A stretch of DNA of 64,000 nucleotides, taken from assembly GCF_025137375.1 (NCBI RefSeq), contig NZ_CP073720.1, positions 6,906,501 to 6,970,500 on the forward strand, in the 5' to 3' direction. Within the stretch, counting starts at the first letter, position 1. Each line of letters opens with the position of its first letter. Source of the DNA: Dactylosporangium fulvum (GTDB lineage Bacteria; Actinomycetota; Actinomycetes; Mycobacteriales; Micromonosporaceae). Of this stretch, positions 56,825 through 64,000 are shown piece by piece. The position numbers and the translations under genes are program-made. A model generated the notes under the pieces. The model saw nothing but the letters and a program-made list of their open reading frames with translations, made no database searches and was not told the DNA's origin.

Positions 56825-58978
56825 CTACCTGACGTCGACGCTGTCGATCGCCACGTTCCAGCCGGAGCTGGCCGGGTTCTTGGTGCCGGTCACCCGGACA
56901 CGCAGGGTGTGGTTGCCGTTGGCCAGCGTCGGGCTGGTCCACACCACGCCCGACGCGTTGCGCGACGGGGCATAGTTGTCCACTATGGACTCAGCACCGC
57001 CGTCGATGGAGATCGCGATCATCTGCTGGTCGATGTCACGGACGGCATGCAGCGCGATCTGGGTGCCGGCGAACGCGAACGTCGCGGTGGAGCCCGCCGT
57101 GTAGCTCCAGTTGGCGGTGCCGGCGTACATGTCGGGAATGCCCGTGGCGAGACCCCAGTCGGCGCTGTAGTTGAACTGGTTGAGGCCGGTGCCGCGGACG
57201 TTCCCGTCGACGGTCAGCACGGCCGCCTGCGTCACGTCGGCCCGGTCCAGTGCGATGTTGGTGCCGGTGCTCGCCGGGCTGCGCTGGCCGGTGTTGACGA
57301 TGGTGACCGTGTGCGGCCCGTTCGGCAGCACCTGGCTGGTCCACACCACGCCGGAGGCGTTGCGAGCCGGCGCGTAGTTGTCGATCGTCTGGGACGCGCC
57401 GCCGTCGACCGAGACGGTCATCCGGCCCTGGTCCATGTCCCGGACGGCGTGCAGCGCGACCTGGGTGCCGGTGAACCGGAGGGTGGCGGTGGCGCCGCCG
57501 ACGTAGCTCCAGTTGGCGGTGCCGGCGTACATGTCCGGGACCCCGGTGGTGAGACCCCAGTTGGCGCCGTACTGGAAGTCGGGGCTGTTCGCGTCGATGA
57601 TGAGCGGCCCGCCACCGCCGCCACCGCCGTCGAGCGGGGCACCCAGCGTCACGGTGTAGGCGTCGGTGCCCGACTGCACGGCAACAGGGACGCTGATGGT
57701 GCCGCCGGTGACGGTGACGTCGGCGCTCGACACGACGACGGGGCCGGACAGCGGCGACTGGTCGGGGATCCGCTGCACGGTGACCCGCACCCGGCCGTCG
57801 ACGACGAAGTTCGTCACGCCGTTGAACACGACCGTCGTGGTGCCGGTCTGGCCGTTCTGGTTGCCCAGCAGCGCGACCGCGCGGCCCGCGGCCGGGTCGA
57901 TGGTGGCGGCGACCGCCATGCCGTTGCCGTTTGTCGTGGCGACGACGTTGCCGGTCATCTGGGCGTACGCCCGGTACACCCACCACTGGCCGGTGGGCTG
58001 GCCGTTCCACAGCACGGAGTCGAGCGTGCCGGCCACGCAGCAGTCGGACCAGATCGCGTGCGCGGCGGCGGAGACGTCGGAGACCGCGAGCCGGTCGAGG
58101 TACCAGGCGAGGTACCCCGGGTGCTGTTGCTGGGAGAAGAGGTATTCGTCGATGGTCAGCGGCATCGGCGCGACCCCGCGGGCGGACAGGATCGCCTGCG
58201 CGTCGGCGGCGTCGGCGGCCGGGTCGTTGCCGAAATGCCAGTTGAGCACGTTCGGCAGGGTGCCGTCGGCCTTGGTCCGGGCGACCCAGTCGTTCAGCCA
58301 GGTGTGGTTGTAGCCGGAGTAGGACGGGCCGACGATCACGGCGCCCGGGTCGAGCCGGCGGATCTCGGTCACGGCCGTGTTCCACATCTGGTAGTACTGG
58401 GCGCTGTTGACCCCTCGCGGCCAGAAGCCGGTCCCGTCGGGTTCGTTCCAGATGTCGTACCGCACGCGGACGCCGGAGGCGCGCACGTCGGTGACGAGGC
58501 GGGTGATGAACGAGCGCCAGTTGGTGCAGTCGCCGTTGTCGCAGGGGTAGACGGTGTTGGCGGGCTGCTCGGTGTCGGCGCCCCAGACGTCGGACACGAG
58601 CAGGTGGTAGGTGGCGTTGTACGGAGCGGCGGTGACGCGGCGGGCCTGGCTGATCGCGGAGTCGACCCGGACCTGATAGCCGCTGCCGGCGCGGTAGCCG
58701 TCACCGAGCCAGCCGTGGCCGGCGATGCGGGCACCGCCGCCGCGGAAGAGCATGGGCCGCAACGGTTGCAGGACGCTGTCGGCGGGGCCGGAACCGTCCT
58801 GGTTCAGGCCGTAGAGGAACCCGGCACCGGCCCGGGTCGGCACTTTGCCGCGCTGGGCGAGGTTGACGGTGACGGTGGTGTCGGCCGCCGAGGCCGTGGC
58901 GGGCGCCAGGACGACGGCGGATCCGGCGAGGAGCAGGGCGGCGATGAACAGGCGGCTTGGCGGAGCTGCGCGGGACAT
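56825..58978 (-). CDS. Secreted glycoside hydrolase (GH39/clan-A-like) with two C-terminal repeat modules
   Basis: 717 aa with a Sec signal peptide (MSRAAPPSRLFIAALLLAG, Ala-x-Ala near 29-31). Residues 40-450 form a TIM-barrel hydrolase with the acid/base Glu179 in YDIWNEPDGTGFW and a second Glu278 in LTIDEYLF, the clan GH-A layout; the family resembles GH39 but is not certain. A poly-Gly linker (451-457) leads to two near-copies of a 117-residue module (466-582, 599-717), each containing PDMYAGTANWSY, ALHAVRD and DNYAP. They are probably carbohydrate-binding. The ATG lies in the TGATG overlap with the GH31 stop, with GGAGGA before it. Confidence 0.8.
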   Translation of the reverse strand: MSRAAPPSRLFIAALLLAGSAVVLAPATASAADTTVTVNLAQRGKVPTRAGAGFLYGLNQDGSGPADSVLQPLRPMLFRGGGARIAGHGWLGDGYRAGSGYQVRVDSAISQARRVTAAPYNATYHLLVSDVWGADTEQPANTVYPCDNGDCTNWRSFITRLVTDVRASGVRVRYDIWNEPDGTGFWPRGVNSAQYYQMWNTAVTEIRRLDPGAVIVGPSYSGYNHTWLNDWVARTKADGTLPNVLNWHFGNDPAADAADAQAILSARGVAPMPLTIDEYLFSQQQHPGYLAWYLDRLAVSDVSAAAHAIWSDCCVAGTLDSVLWNGQPTGQWWVYRAYAQMTGNVVATTNGNGMAVAATIDPAAGRAVALLGNQNGQTGTTTVVFNGVTNFVVDGRVRVTVQRIPDQSPLSGPVVVSSADVTVTGGTISVPVAVQSGTDAYTVTLGAPLDGGGGGGGPLIIDANSPDFQYGANWGLTTGVPDMYAGTANWSYVGGATATLRFTGTQVALHAVRDMDQGRMTVSVDGGASQTIDNYAPARNASGVVWTSQVLPNGPHTVTIVNTGQRSPASTGTNIALDRADVTQAAVLTVDGNVRGTGLNQFNYSADWGLATGIPDMYAGTANWSYTAGSTATFAFAGTQIALHAVRDIDQQMIAISIDGGAESIVDNYAPSRNASGVVWTSPTLANGNHTLRVRVTGTKNPASSGWNVAIDSVDVR

Positions 58979-60945
58979 CATTCCTCCAATGCGGACGGGG
59001 CGATCGGGAGACGGGCTTCGTCTCGCAGGAACAGCGGGATCCGGTCGAGCGGCGCGTCGACGGTGACGCTGGTGCCGCCGGAATACGTGGTGCCGGTGTC
59101 GGTGTGGGTCCAGGCCGCGCCGTCGGGCAGGTAGACCTCCCGCCGGACGGCGCCGGGGCTGAGGACCGGCGCGACCAGCAGGTCGCGGCCGAAGAGGAAC
59201 TGATCGTCGACGTCCCAGGCGGCCGGGTCGCCGGGAAACTCGAGCAGCAGCGGGCGCATGAGCGGCAGGCCGGTCGTCTCGCCCTGGCGCAACTGCTCGT
59301 GCAGATACGGACGGAGCCGCTCGCGCAGGTGCATGACAGCCGTGACGGCGGCGTACGCTTCGGGCCCGAACGACCACACCTCGTTCGGGCCGCCGGACAC
59401 GCCGACTCCGGCCCGGGCGGCGCGCGGCTCGCGGTGGCCGTGCAGCCGGAACAGCGGGCAGAAGGCGCCGAACTGGAACCAGCGCACGACGAGCTCGCGG
59501 AACGCCGGGTCGTCCGGGTCGCCGCCGTGGAAGCCGCCGATGTCCGTGGTCCACCAGGGGATGCCGCTCAGCGCGACGTTGAGCCCGGCCCGTACCGATG
59601 CCGCCAATGCCGCGAAGGTGGCGGGAATGTCGCCGGACCACAGGGCCGCGCCGAACCGCTGCGATCCGGCCCACGCAGACCGGACCAGCGACAGCACCTC
59701 GGTCTCGCCGTGGGCGACCAGATGCTCGTAGACGCCGCGGGCGTGCTCGCGGGGGTAGAGGTTGGCGACCTCGCTGCCCGGGCCGGCGGCGTACCTCAGG
59801 TTGTGCGGCTGCCCCGGGCGCGTCTCGGGTTCGCAGGCGTCGAGCCAGAAAGCGCGAACGCCGGCCTTGTAGTAGTGCTCGTGCAGCAGCTCCCACAGGT
59901 AGGACCGGGCGCGCGGGTCCGTGGCGTCGTAGAAGGCGACGCCGATCGGGGACTCCCCGTCTCCGTCGGGCCATTCGGCCTGCACGGCGGCGCCGTCCTC
60001 GGTGGCCACGAGCAGTCCGGCAGCGCGCATGGGTGCGTAGTTGGCCGACAGCGGGCTGACGGACGGCCACACCGAGACGGCCAGTTCCACGCCGTTGCCG
60101 CGGAGCGTCTCCACCATCGCGCGCGGGTCGGGCCAGTCCTCGGCGTCCCAGAGCCAGTCGCCGAGGTGCTTCCAATGCAGATAGTCCACGACGATGACGG
60201 ACAGCGGCAGGCCCCGTCTCGCATACTCGGCCGCAACAGCGAGGAGTTCGTCCTGGGTGCGGTAGCGCAGCTTGCTCTGCCAGAAGCCCGACGCCCAGCC
60301 GGGCAGGCGGGGTGCGTGGCCGGTCGCGTCGGCGTAGTGGCGCAGGATGTCGGCGGGCGTCTCGCCCGTGGTGAGCCAGTAGTCGAGCTGCCGGGCGCGG
60401 TCGGCGACCCACCTGGTGCCGTTGACCGCGAACTCGACGCGGCCGACGGCGGGGGTGTTCCACAGCAGGCCGTAGCCGCGGCTGGAGACCGCGAACGGGA
60501 TGGTGACCTCGCCGTTGCGCTGCTGCAGGTCCAGCACCATGCCCTTCTGGTCGAAGCGGCCGTGCCCGTGCTGGCCGAGTCCGTAGACGCGTTCGTCGTC
60601 GTGGGCGGCGAACCGCTGTTCGATGCGGTACGTGCCGTGGCCCGCGGATTCGAAATGGCGTGGGCCGGGCCACCAGAAATGCGCCGGCTCCTCCCGGAGC
60701 AGCTCTTCCCCGGTGTCGGTGCGGGCCGCGGTCAGCAGGCCGTCGTCGTCGACGCTCACGCGGAGACGCCCGTTGACCAGTGTCTGTCCATCGACAGTGC
60801 AGTCCACCGGGGACGGCGGCAGCAGCGCGCCGGGCAGGTCGTCGCGGATGGCGTGCATGCCGGCTCGGACGCGCACGCTGTCCTCGCCCCAGGGTTCCAC
60901 GGCCAGGACGTGGTGCCCTCGCTGCCAGATCAGTCGGGTTGCCAA
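58978..60945 (-). CDS. GH31 alpha-glycosidase, alpha-xylosidase-like
   Basis: A 655-aa GH31 enzyme without signal peptide. N-terminal beta-sandwich (YGLGQHGHGRFDQKGMVLDL), barrel start RLPGWASGFWQSKLRYRTQDEL, then LPLSVIVVDYLHWKHLGDW and WPDPRAMVETLRGNGVELAV. The nucleophile is Asp369 in FWLDACEPE and the acid/base Asp439 in WSGDIPATF. The sequence after strand two fits alpha-xylosidases acting on xyloglucan-type oligosaccharides rather than sulfoquinovosidases. TTG 60945 has AGGGAG upstream. It is in the operon with the sugar importer and would act on imported oligosaccharides. Confidence 0.86.
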   Translation of the reverse strand: MATRLIWQRGHHVLAVEPWGEDSVRVRAGMHAIRDDLPGALLPPSPVDCTVDGQTLVNGRLRVSVDDDGLLTAARTDTGEELLREEPAHFWWPGPRHFESAGHGTYRIEQRFAAHDDERVYGLGQHGHGRFDQKGMVLDLQQRNGEVTIPFAVSSRGYGLLWNTPAVGRVEFAVNGTRWVADRARQLDYWLTTGETPADILRHYADATGHAPRLPGWASGFWQSKLRYRTQDELLAVAAEYARRGLPLSVIVVDYLHWKHLGDWLWDAEDWPDPRAMVETLRGNGVELAVSVWPSVSPLSANYAPMRAAGLLVATEDGAAVQAEWPDGDGESPIGVAFYDATDPRARSYLWELLHEHYYKAGVRAFWLDACEPETRPGQPHNLRYAAGPGSEVANLYPREHARGVYEHLVAHGETEVLSLVRSAWAGSQRFGAALWSGDIPATFAALAASVRAGLNVALSGIPWWTTDIGGFHGGDPDDPAFRELVVRWFQFGAFCPLFRLHGHREPRAARAGVGVSGGPNEVWSFGPEAYAAVTAVMHLRERLRPYLHEQLRQGETTGLPLMRPLLLEFPGDPAAWDVDDQFLFGRDLLVAPVLSPGAVRREVYLPDGAAWTHTDTGTTYSGGTSVTVDAPLDRIPLFLRDEARLPIAPSALEE

Positions 60946-60958
60946 CGGTGCGTACTCC

Positions 60959-61768
60959 CTAATCCTTGACGCTGCCGGAGGCGATTCCGGCGGCGACGTA
61001 ACGCTGCGCGACGACGAGCAGCACGGCGACCGGGACCGACGCGATGACCCCGGTGGCCATCACGCTGTTCCAGTCGCTGAGGTGCGCGCCGATGAACCGG
61101 TAGATGCCGACGGTGATCGGGGCGAACTCGTCGCGGGTCGTCAGGGTCACCGCGAACAGGAAGTCGGCCCAGGTGAACAGGAACGAGAACAGGCTCGCCG
61201 TGATGACGGCGTTGCGGCTCATCGGCAGGATCACCGACACGAGCGTGCGGAGGTCCGACGCGCCGTCGAGGGCAGCGGCCTCGCGCACCTCGGCCGGCAC
61301 CGAGCGCATGAACGCGTGCAGGATCAGCACGGCGAACGGCACGCAGAGCGTCGAGTCGGCCAGGATCAGGCCGAGCGGCGAGTTGAGCAGGAACAGGCGG
61401 TTGGCCGCGACGTAGAACGCGTTGGCCATCACGATGCCGGGGATCATCTGCGCGACGAGCAGGGCGAACAGCAGCGACCGGCGGCCGGGCGCGGCGAGAT
61501 GGGCCAGCCCGTAGGCGGCCGGCACCGCGATCAGCAGCGTCGCCGCCACGGTGCCCAGCGACACGTACAGGCTGGTGAGCAGATGCCCACCCTGGCTGGA
61601 CAGGGCGTTGCGGTAGCCGGCGAGCGTGCCGTGGACCGGCAGCCAGGTCGGCGTCGGCCGGACCAGCTCGGTCGACGGCAGCAGCGAGGCATTGAGCATC
61701 CAGTACAGCGGGAACAGCATGACCGCGAGGATCAGCACCCCGGTCGCGGTGGTGAGGATCCGTCTCAT
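60959..61768 (-). CDS. Carbohydrate ABC transporter permease (MalG-like)
   Basis: A 269-aa permease with six hydrophobic segments. FPLYWMLNASLLPSTELVRP is the classical N-terminus of MalG-type sugar permeases, and the EAA loop is VPAEVREAAALDGASDLRTLVSVILPM. ATG 61768 overlaps the other permease stop (ATGA), with two codons of coupling. It imports an oligosaccharide together with its partner permease and binding protein; an ATPase is not in the window, as usual for actinobacterial CUT1 systems that share MsiK. Confidence 0.88.
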   Translation of the reverse strand: MRRILTTATGVLILAVMLFPLYWMLNASLLPSTELVRPTPTWLPVHGTLAGYRNALSSQGGHLLTSLYVSLGTVAATLLIAVPAAYGLAHLAAPGRRSLLFALLVAQMIPGIVMANAFYVAANRLFLLNSPLGLILADSTLCVPFAVLILHAFMRSVPAEVREAAALDGASDLRTLVSVILPMSRNAVITASLFSFLFTWADFLFAVTLTTRDEFAPITVGIYRFIGAHLSDWNSVMATGVIASVPVAVLLVVAQRYVAAGIASGSVKD

Positions 61769-62628
61769 GTGGACGACCGTCGCTCGGTGCGCAGATAGAC
61801 CGCGGCGAACCCGACCGCGACCAGGATGAGCAGGTTGCCGACGGCCGCGCCGTGGCCGAACGCCAGCCGCTGGAACGAGAGGTCGTACGAGAACGTGGTC
61901 AGCGTCTGGGACGAGTCGGCCGGGCCGCCCTGGGTGAGCACCATGATGACGTCGAAGACCTTGAGCGTGTAGATCAGCCCGAGGGTGAGCACGACGGCGG
62001 TGACCGGACGCAGCAGCGGCACGGTGATGCGCCGGAACCGGTCCCAGGCGCCGGCGCCGTCCAGTGCGGCGGCCTCGTACAGGTGCGCCGGGATGGCCTG
62101 CAACCCGCCGTACAGGATCACCATGTTGAACGGGATGCCGACCCAGATGTTGACCAGCATCACGGCCAAGAGCGCCCAGTCGGTGCTGGCCAGCCACGGC
62201 ACCGGCTGGTCGAGCAGATGCAGCTGCAGCAGGGTCTGGTTGAGCACGCCGGAGTCGGTCTCCAGAATCCAGCGCCACGCGGTGCCGGACACCACCAGCG
62301 GCAGCAGCCAGGGCACGAGCAGCAACGAGCGCAACACGCCGTTGAGGGGGAACTTCCGCTGGAAGAACACCGCCAGCGCGAGGCCGATGCCGAACTGGAA
62401 CAGCAGCGAACCGGCGGTGAACAGCAGTGTGTTGACGACAGTGCCGGCGAACGCCGGGCTGTGGAACACCTCGCGGTAGTTCCGCAGCCCGACGAACGGC
62501 GCGACCCCGGTGTAGAACGACGAGACCGTGTAGTCCAGGAACCCCATCCGCACGTTGGTGACGAGCGGGTAGGCGTAGAACGCGACCACGTAGATCCACA
62601 CCGGAAGGACGAACGCTACCCGTTTCAT
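61765..62628 (-). CDS. Carbohydrate ABC transporter permease (MalF-like)
   Basis: A 287-aa permease. PVWIYVVAFYAYPLVTNVRM at the N-terminus and the EAA loop IPAHLYEAAALDGAGAWDRF identify a MalF-type CUT1 sugar permease. Both ends overlap neighbouring genes by four bases. It forms the channel with the MalG-like protein. Confidence 0.88.
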   Translation of the reverse strand: MKRVAFVLPVWIYVVAFYAYPLVTNVRMGFLDYTVSSFYTGVAPFVGLRNYREVFHSPAFAGTVVNTLLFTAGSLLFQFGIGLALAVFFQRKFPLNGVLRSLLLVPWLLPLVVSGTAWRWILETDSGVLNQTLLQLHLLDQPVPWLASTDWALLAVMLVNIWVGIPFNMVILYGGLQAIPAHLYEAAALDGAGAWDRFRRITVPLLRPVTAVVLTLGLIYTLKVFDVIMVLTQGGPADSSQTLTTFSYDLSFQRLAFGHGAAVGNLLILVAVGFAAVYLRTERRSST

Positions 62629-63848
62629 GCTGCCGCGGCCTGTGCCGCTTTCAGCGCTTCCTCGGGGGACTTGCCGCCGGCGAGGCAGGCCTGGATCGCG
62701 GTGTACAGCGCCTCACTGACCTTCGGGTACGCGGTGCCGAGCTCGGCGGTGCGGGCCTGCGCGGTGGCGACCTCCTCGACGAACGCCTTCAGCTGCGGAT
62801 CGGTGTTCCCGAGCTGCTGCGCGGCGGCCTGGTTGCTCGGGATGTAACCGGCGTTGGTCGACCACTCGAGGCTCTTGTCCTGGCTCAGCAGGCACTTGAG
62901 GACGGCGGCGGCTTTCTTCTCCCGGTCCGGGTTGCTCTTCCCGACCGTCCACACCTCGCCGCCGAGCGGCGTCACCGGTTTCGCCGCCGGTGACGGGATC
63001 GGAATCGGGACGATGCCGAACTTCAGGTCCTTCTTGGCGTTCAGCGTGGGCAGCTGCCACGGGCCGTTGACCATCATCGCGGCGTTTCCGGCCATGAACT
63101 GGTCGTTGACGTCGGCCTGGGTCCAGGTGACGACGGACTTCGAGGCGGCCTTGCTGTCGACGAGGTGCTTCCACAGCGTCAGCGCCTGGATCGCCTCCGG
63201 CGAGTCGAGCTTCTTCAGGCTGGCGCCCGCGGTCCAGAAGAACGGCTCGAACTGGAAGCTGCCCTCCTCGGTGCCGACCGCGGAAAACGCGATGCCGTAG
63301 CGGGTGCCCTTCGTCAGGGCCTTGGCCGCGGCCGTCAGCTCGTCCCACGTCTTCGGCGGCGTGAGGCCGGCTTCGGCGAACCGGTCCTGGTTGTAGTAGA
63401 GGGCGAGGCCGTTGACGCCCGGCGCGATGCCGTAGGTCTGCCCCTGGTACTGGCCGGCGGCGACGATCGACGGGTAGAGCCCGTCGGTGTCCAGGCCGGT
63501 GAGCGGGACGAGCGCCCCGGTGGCGGCCAGCTGGGGCAGGTCGGGGTTGTCGATCAGGGCCAGGTCCGGCAGGGCCTTGGCGGACGCCTGCTGCAGCAGC
63601 TTCGGCATGAACTGGGCGCGCGGGACCTGCTGGTGCTGCACCTTGACGCCGGCCTGCGCGCCGCAGGCGTCGAGGAGTTTCGGCAGCTGGGTGTTCTGCG
63701 GTGCGGCCTCGTAGTAGTCGATCTCGGTCAGGGTGTCGGAGTCGGCGGTACCGCCGCCGCCCGCGCCGTCGCCGCAGGCGGCCACGGTGGCGGCCATGGC
63801 GCCGGCGAGAAACAGCGCGAGGACGGCGTTCCATCGCGAAGCGAGCAT
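62625..63848 (-). CDS. Sugar ABC transporter solute-binding lipoprotein
   Basis: A 407-aa binding protein with a lipobox at Cys25 (TVAACG). GIAPGVNGLALYYNQDRFAE, PKTWDELTAAAKALTKG, FMAGNAAMMVNGPWQLP and GGEVWTVGKSNPDREKKAA are hallmarks of CUT1 oligosaccharide-binding proteins. ATG 63848 has GAAAGG upstream. It is the first gene of the importer-GH31-GH operon; an inverted repeat overlaps its start codon. With GH31 and the secreted hydrolase it suggests uptake of xylose-containing oligosaccharides. Confidence 0.87.
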   Translation of the reverse strand: MLASRWNAVLALFLAGAMAATVAACGDGAGGGGTADSDTLTEIDYYEAAPQNTQLPKLLDACGAQAGVKVQHQQVPRAQFMPKLLQQASAKALPDLALIDNPDLPQLAATGALVPLTGLDTDGLYPSIVAAGQYQGQTYGIAPGVNGLALYYNQDRFAEAGLTPPKTWDELTAAAKALTKGTRYGIAFSAVGTEEGSFQFEPFFWTAGASLKKLDSPEAIQALTLWKHLVDSKAASKSVVTWTQADVNDQFMAGNAAMMVNGPWQLPTLNAKKDLKFGIVPIPIPSPAAKPVTPLGGEVWTVGKSNPDREKKAAAVLKCLLSQDKSLEWSTNAGYIPSNQAAAQQLGNTDPQLKAFVEEVATAQARTAELGTAYPKVSEALYTAIQACLAGGKSPEEALKAAQAAAA

Positions 63849-63878
63849 TGTCGATGCCTTTCGAACTGATTCGACAAT
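63847..63878. promoter_or_regulatory. Inverted repeat at the sugar operon start, possible LacI-type operator
   Basis: ATTGTCGA (63847-63854) and TCGACAAT (63871-63878) are a perfect inverted repeat with 16 bp between, overlapping the ATG of the binding-protein gene; TCGA (63861-63864) gives an inner copy. A LacI-type regulator gene ends next to it. Confidence 0.35.
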
Positions 63879-63920
63879 CGGCGCGGAGGCCGAGTGCCGT
63901 TGGGGGTGTCTGGTGATGCG

Positions 63921-64000
63921 CTAACGGACTTTCAGGACCGGGGCGAGCATCGTGACGGACGGCTGGGCCTCGCCGTTGATCAGACCGGCCAGCCGCTCCA
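63921..64000 (-). CDS. LacI-family transcriptional regulator, C-terminal end (partial)
   Basis: The last 26 codons read ERLAGLINGEAQPSVTMLAP and VLKVR before the TAG at 63921. This pattern (helix, L-x-x-L, then a strand ending in L-x-VR) is the usual C-terminus of LacI/GalR-type sugar-binding domains. It probably regulates the importer and glycosidase operon next to it; the DNA-binding part lies outside the window. Confidence 0.7.
   Translation of the reverse strand, partial: ERLAGLINGEAQPSVTMLAPVLKVR

Noticed and set aside
56825..60673. Reading the secreted hydrolase as a 1282-aa protein with a long N-terminal extension
   Set aside because: The extension is an out-of-frame shadow of the GH31 gene. 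A signal peptide and a Shine-Dalgarno at 58978 set the true start.
58978..60945. GH31 as a sulfoquinovosidase supporting a sulfoquinovose locus
   Set aside because: The segment after the second barrel strand and FWLDACEPE fits alpha-xylosidases, and the gene is in a separate operon with a sugar importer.
1..64000. CRISPR arrays, tRNA or rRNA genes, prophage or replication origin
   Set aside because: No regularly spaced repeats, cloverleaf-like or rRNA-like sequence, phage structural genes or DnaA-box clusters were seen on reading both strands.

Overview
High-GC DNA (roughly 70% by eye) with frequent GTG/TTG starts, 4-bp stop/start overlaps, Shine-Dalgarno sites of the GGAGG type and many CoA-thioester catabolic genes. 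This points to a soil-type actinomycete chromosome. I see no rRNA, tRNA or CRISPR. The window is packed with catabolic operons.

Region 1 (1-3915) holds small NTF2-like proteins on the minus strand and a plus-strand trio: a CPBP-type membrane protease, a NarL-type sensor kinase and its response regulator.

Region 2 (3935-32333) looks like one large CoA-dependent degradation locus. It starts with a TrmB-family regulator divergent from an iron-type alcohol dehydrogenase of the maleylacetate reductase family. It continues with an ABC importer of the Fe(III)/2-aminoethylphosphonate type, an ADP-forming acyl-CoA synthetase, a two-subunit family I CoA-transferase-like protein, three family III CoA-transferases, three acyl-CoA dehydrogenases (one a double-length fusion), three enoyl-CoA hydratases, one single MaoC hydratase, a HadA/HadB-like MaoC pair and two SDRs. 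It ends with an HMG-CoA-synthase-like/DUF35 fusion next to an SCP-x-type thiolase. Five or six promoter regions here carry related operator-like sequences (best copy TACCTAC-GATG-GTAGGTA), suggesting a single regulon. The substrate is not evident; the gene set implies an organic acid that is imported, made into a CoA thioester and shortened by beta-oxidation-like steps.

Region 3 (32453-51977) is a carbohydrate/sugar-acid locus. A minus operon (40909 to 32453) encodes a class III aminotransferase, a class II aldolase, a spermidine/putrescine-type ABC importer with a fused permease, a 2-hydroxyacid dehydrogenase, KduI and a flavin reductase. A divergent SsuD-like FMNH2 monooxygenase follows, then a polyol/uronate dehydrogenase, a cupin and a Dabb protein on the minus strand. 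A plus operon (44652 on) encodes a PfkB kinase, a TetR regulator, an SDR, a lactonase, a hydroxyacid dehydrogenase, an aldo/keto reductase and two Gfo/Idh-type proteins.

Region 4 (52045-56740) is a compact module: a GntR/FCD regulator, a family III CoA-transferase, glutaryl-CoA dehydrogenase and a semialdehyde dehydrogenase. This is best read as glutarate (or 5-oxopentanoate) breakdown.

Region 5 (56825-64000) is a minus-strand glycan operon: sugar ABC importer, GH31 alpha-xylosidase-like enzyme and a secreted glycoside hydrolase with duplicated C-terminal modules. The tail of a LacI-type regulator lies at the right edge.
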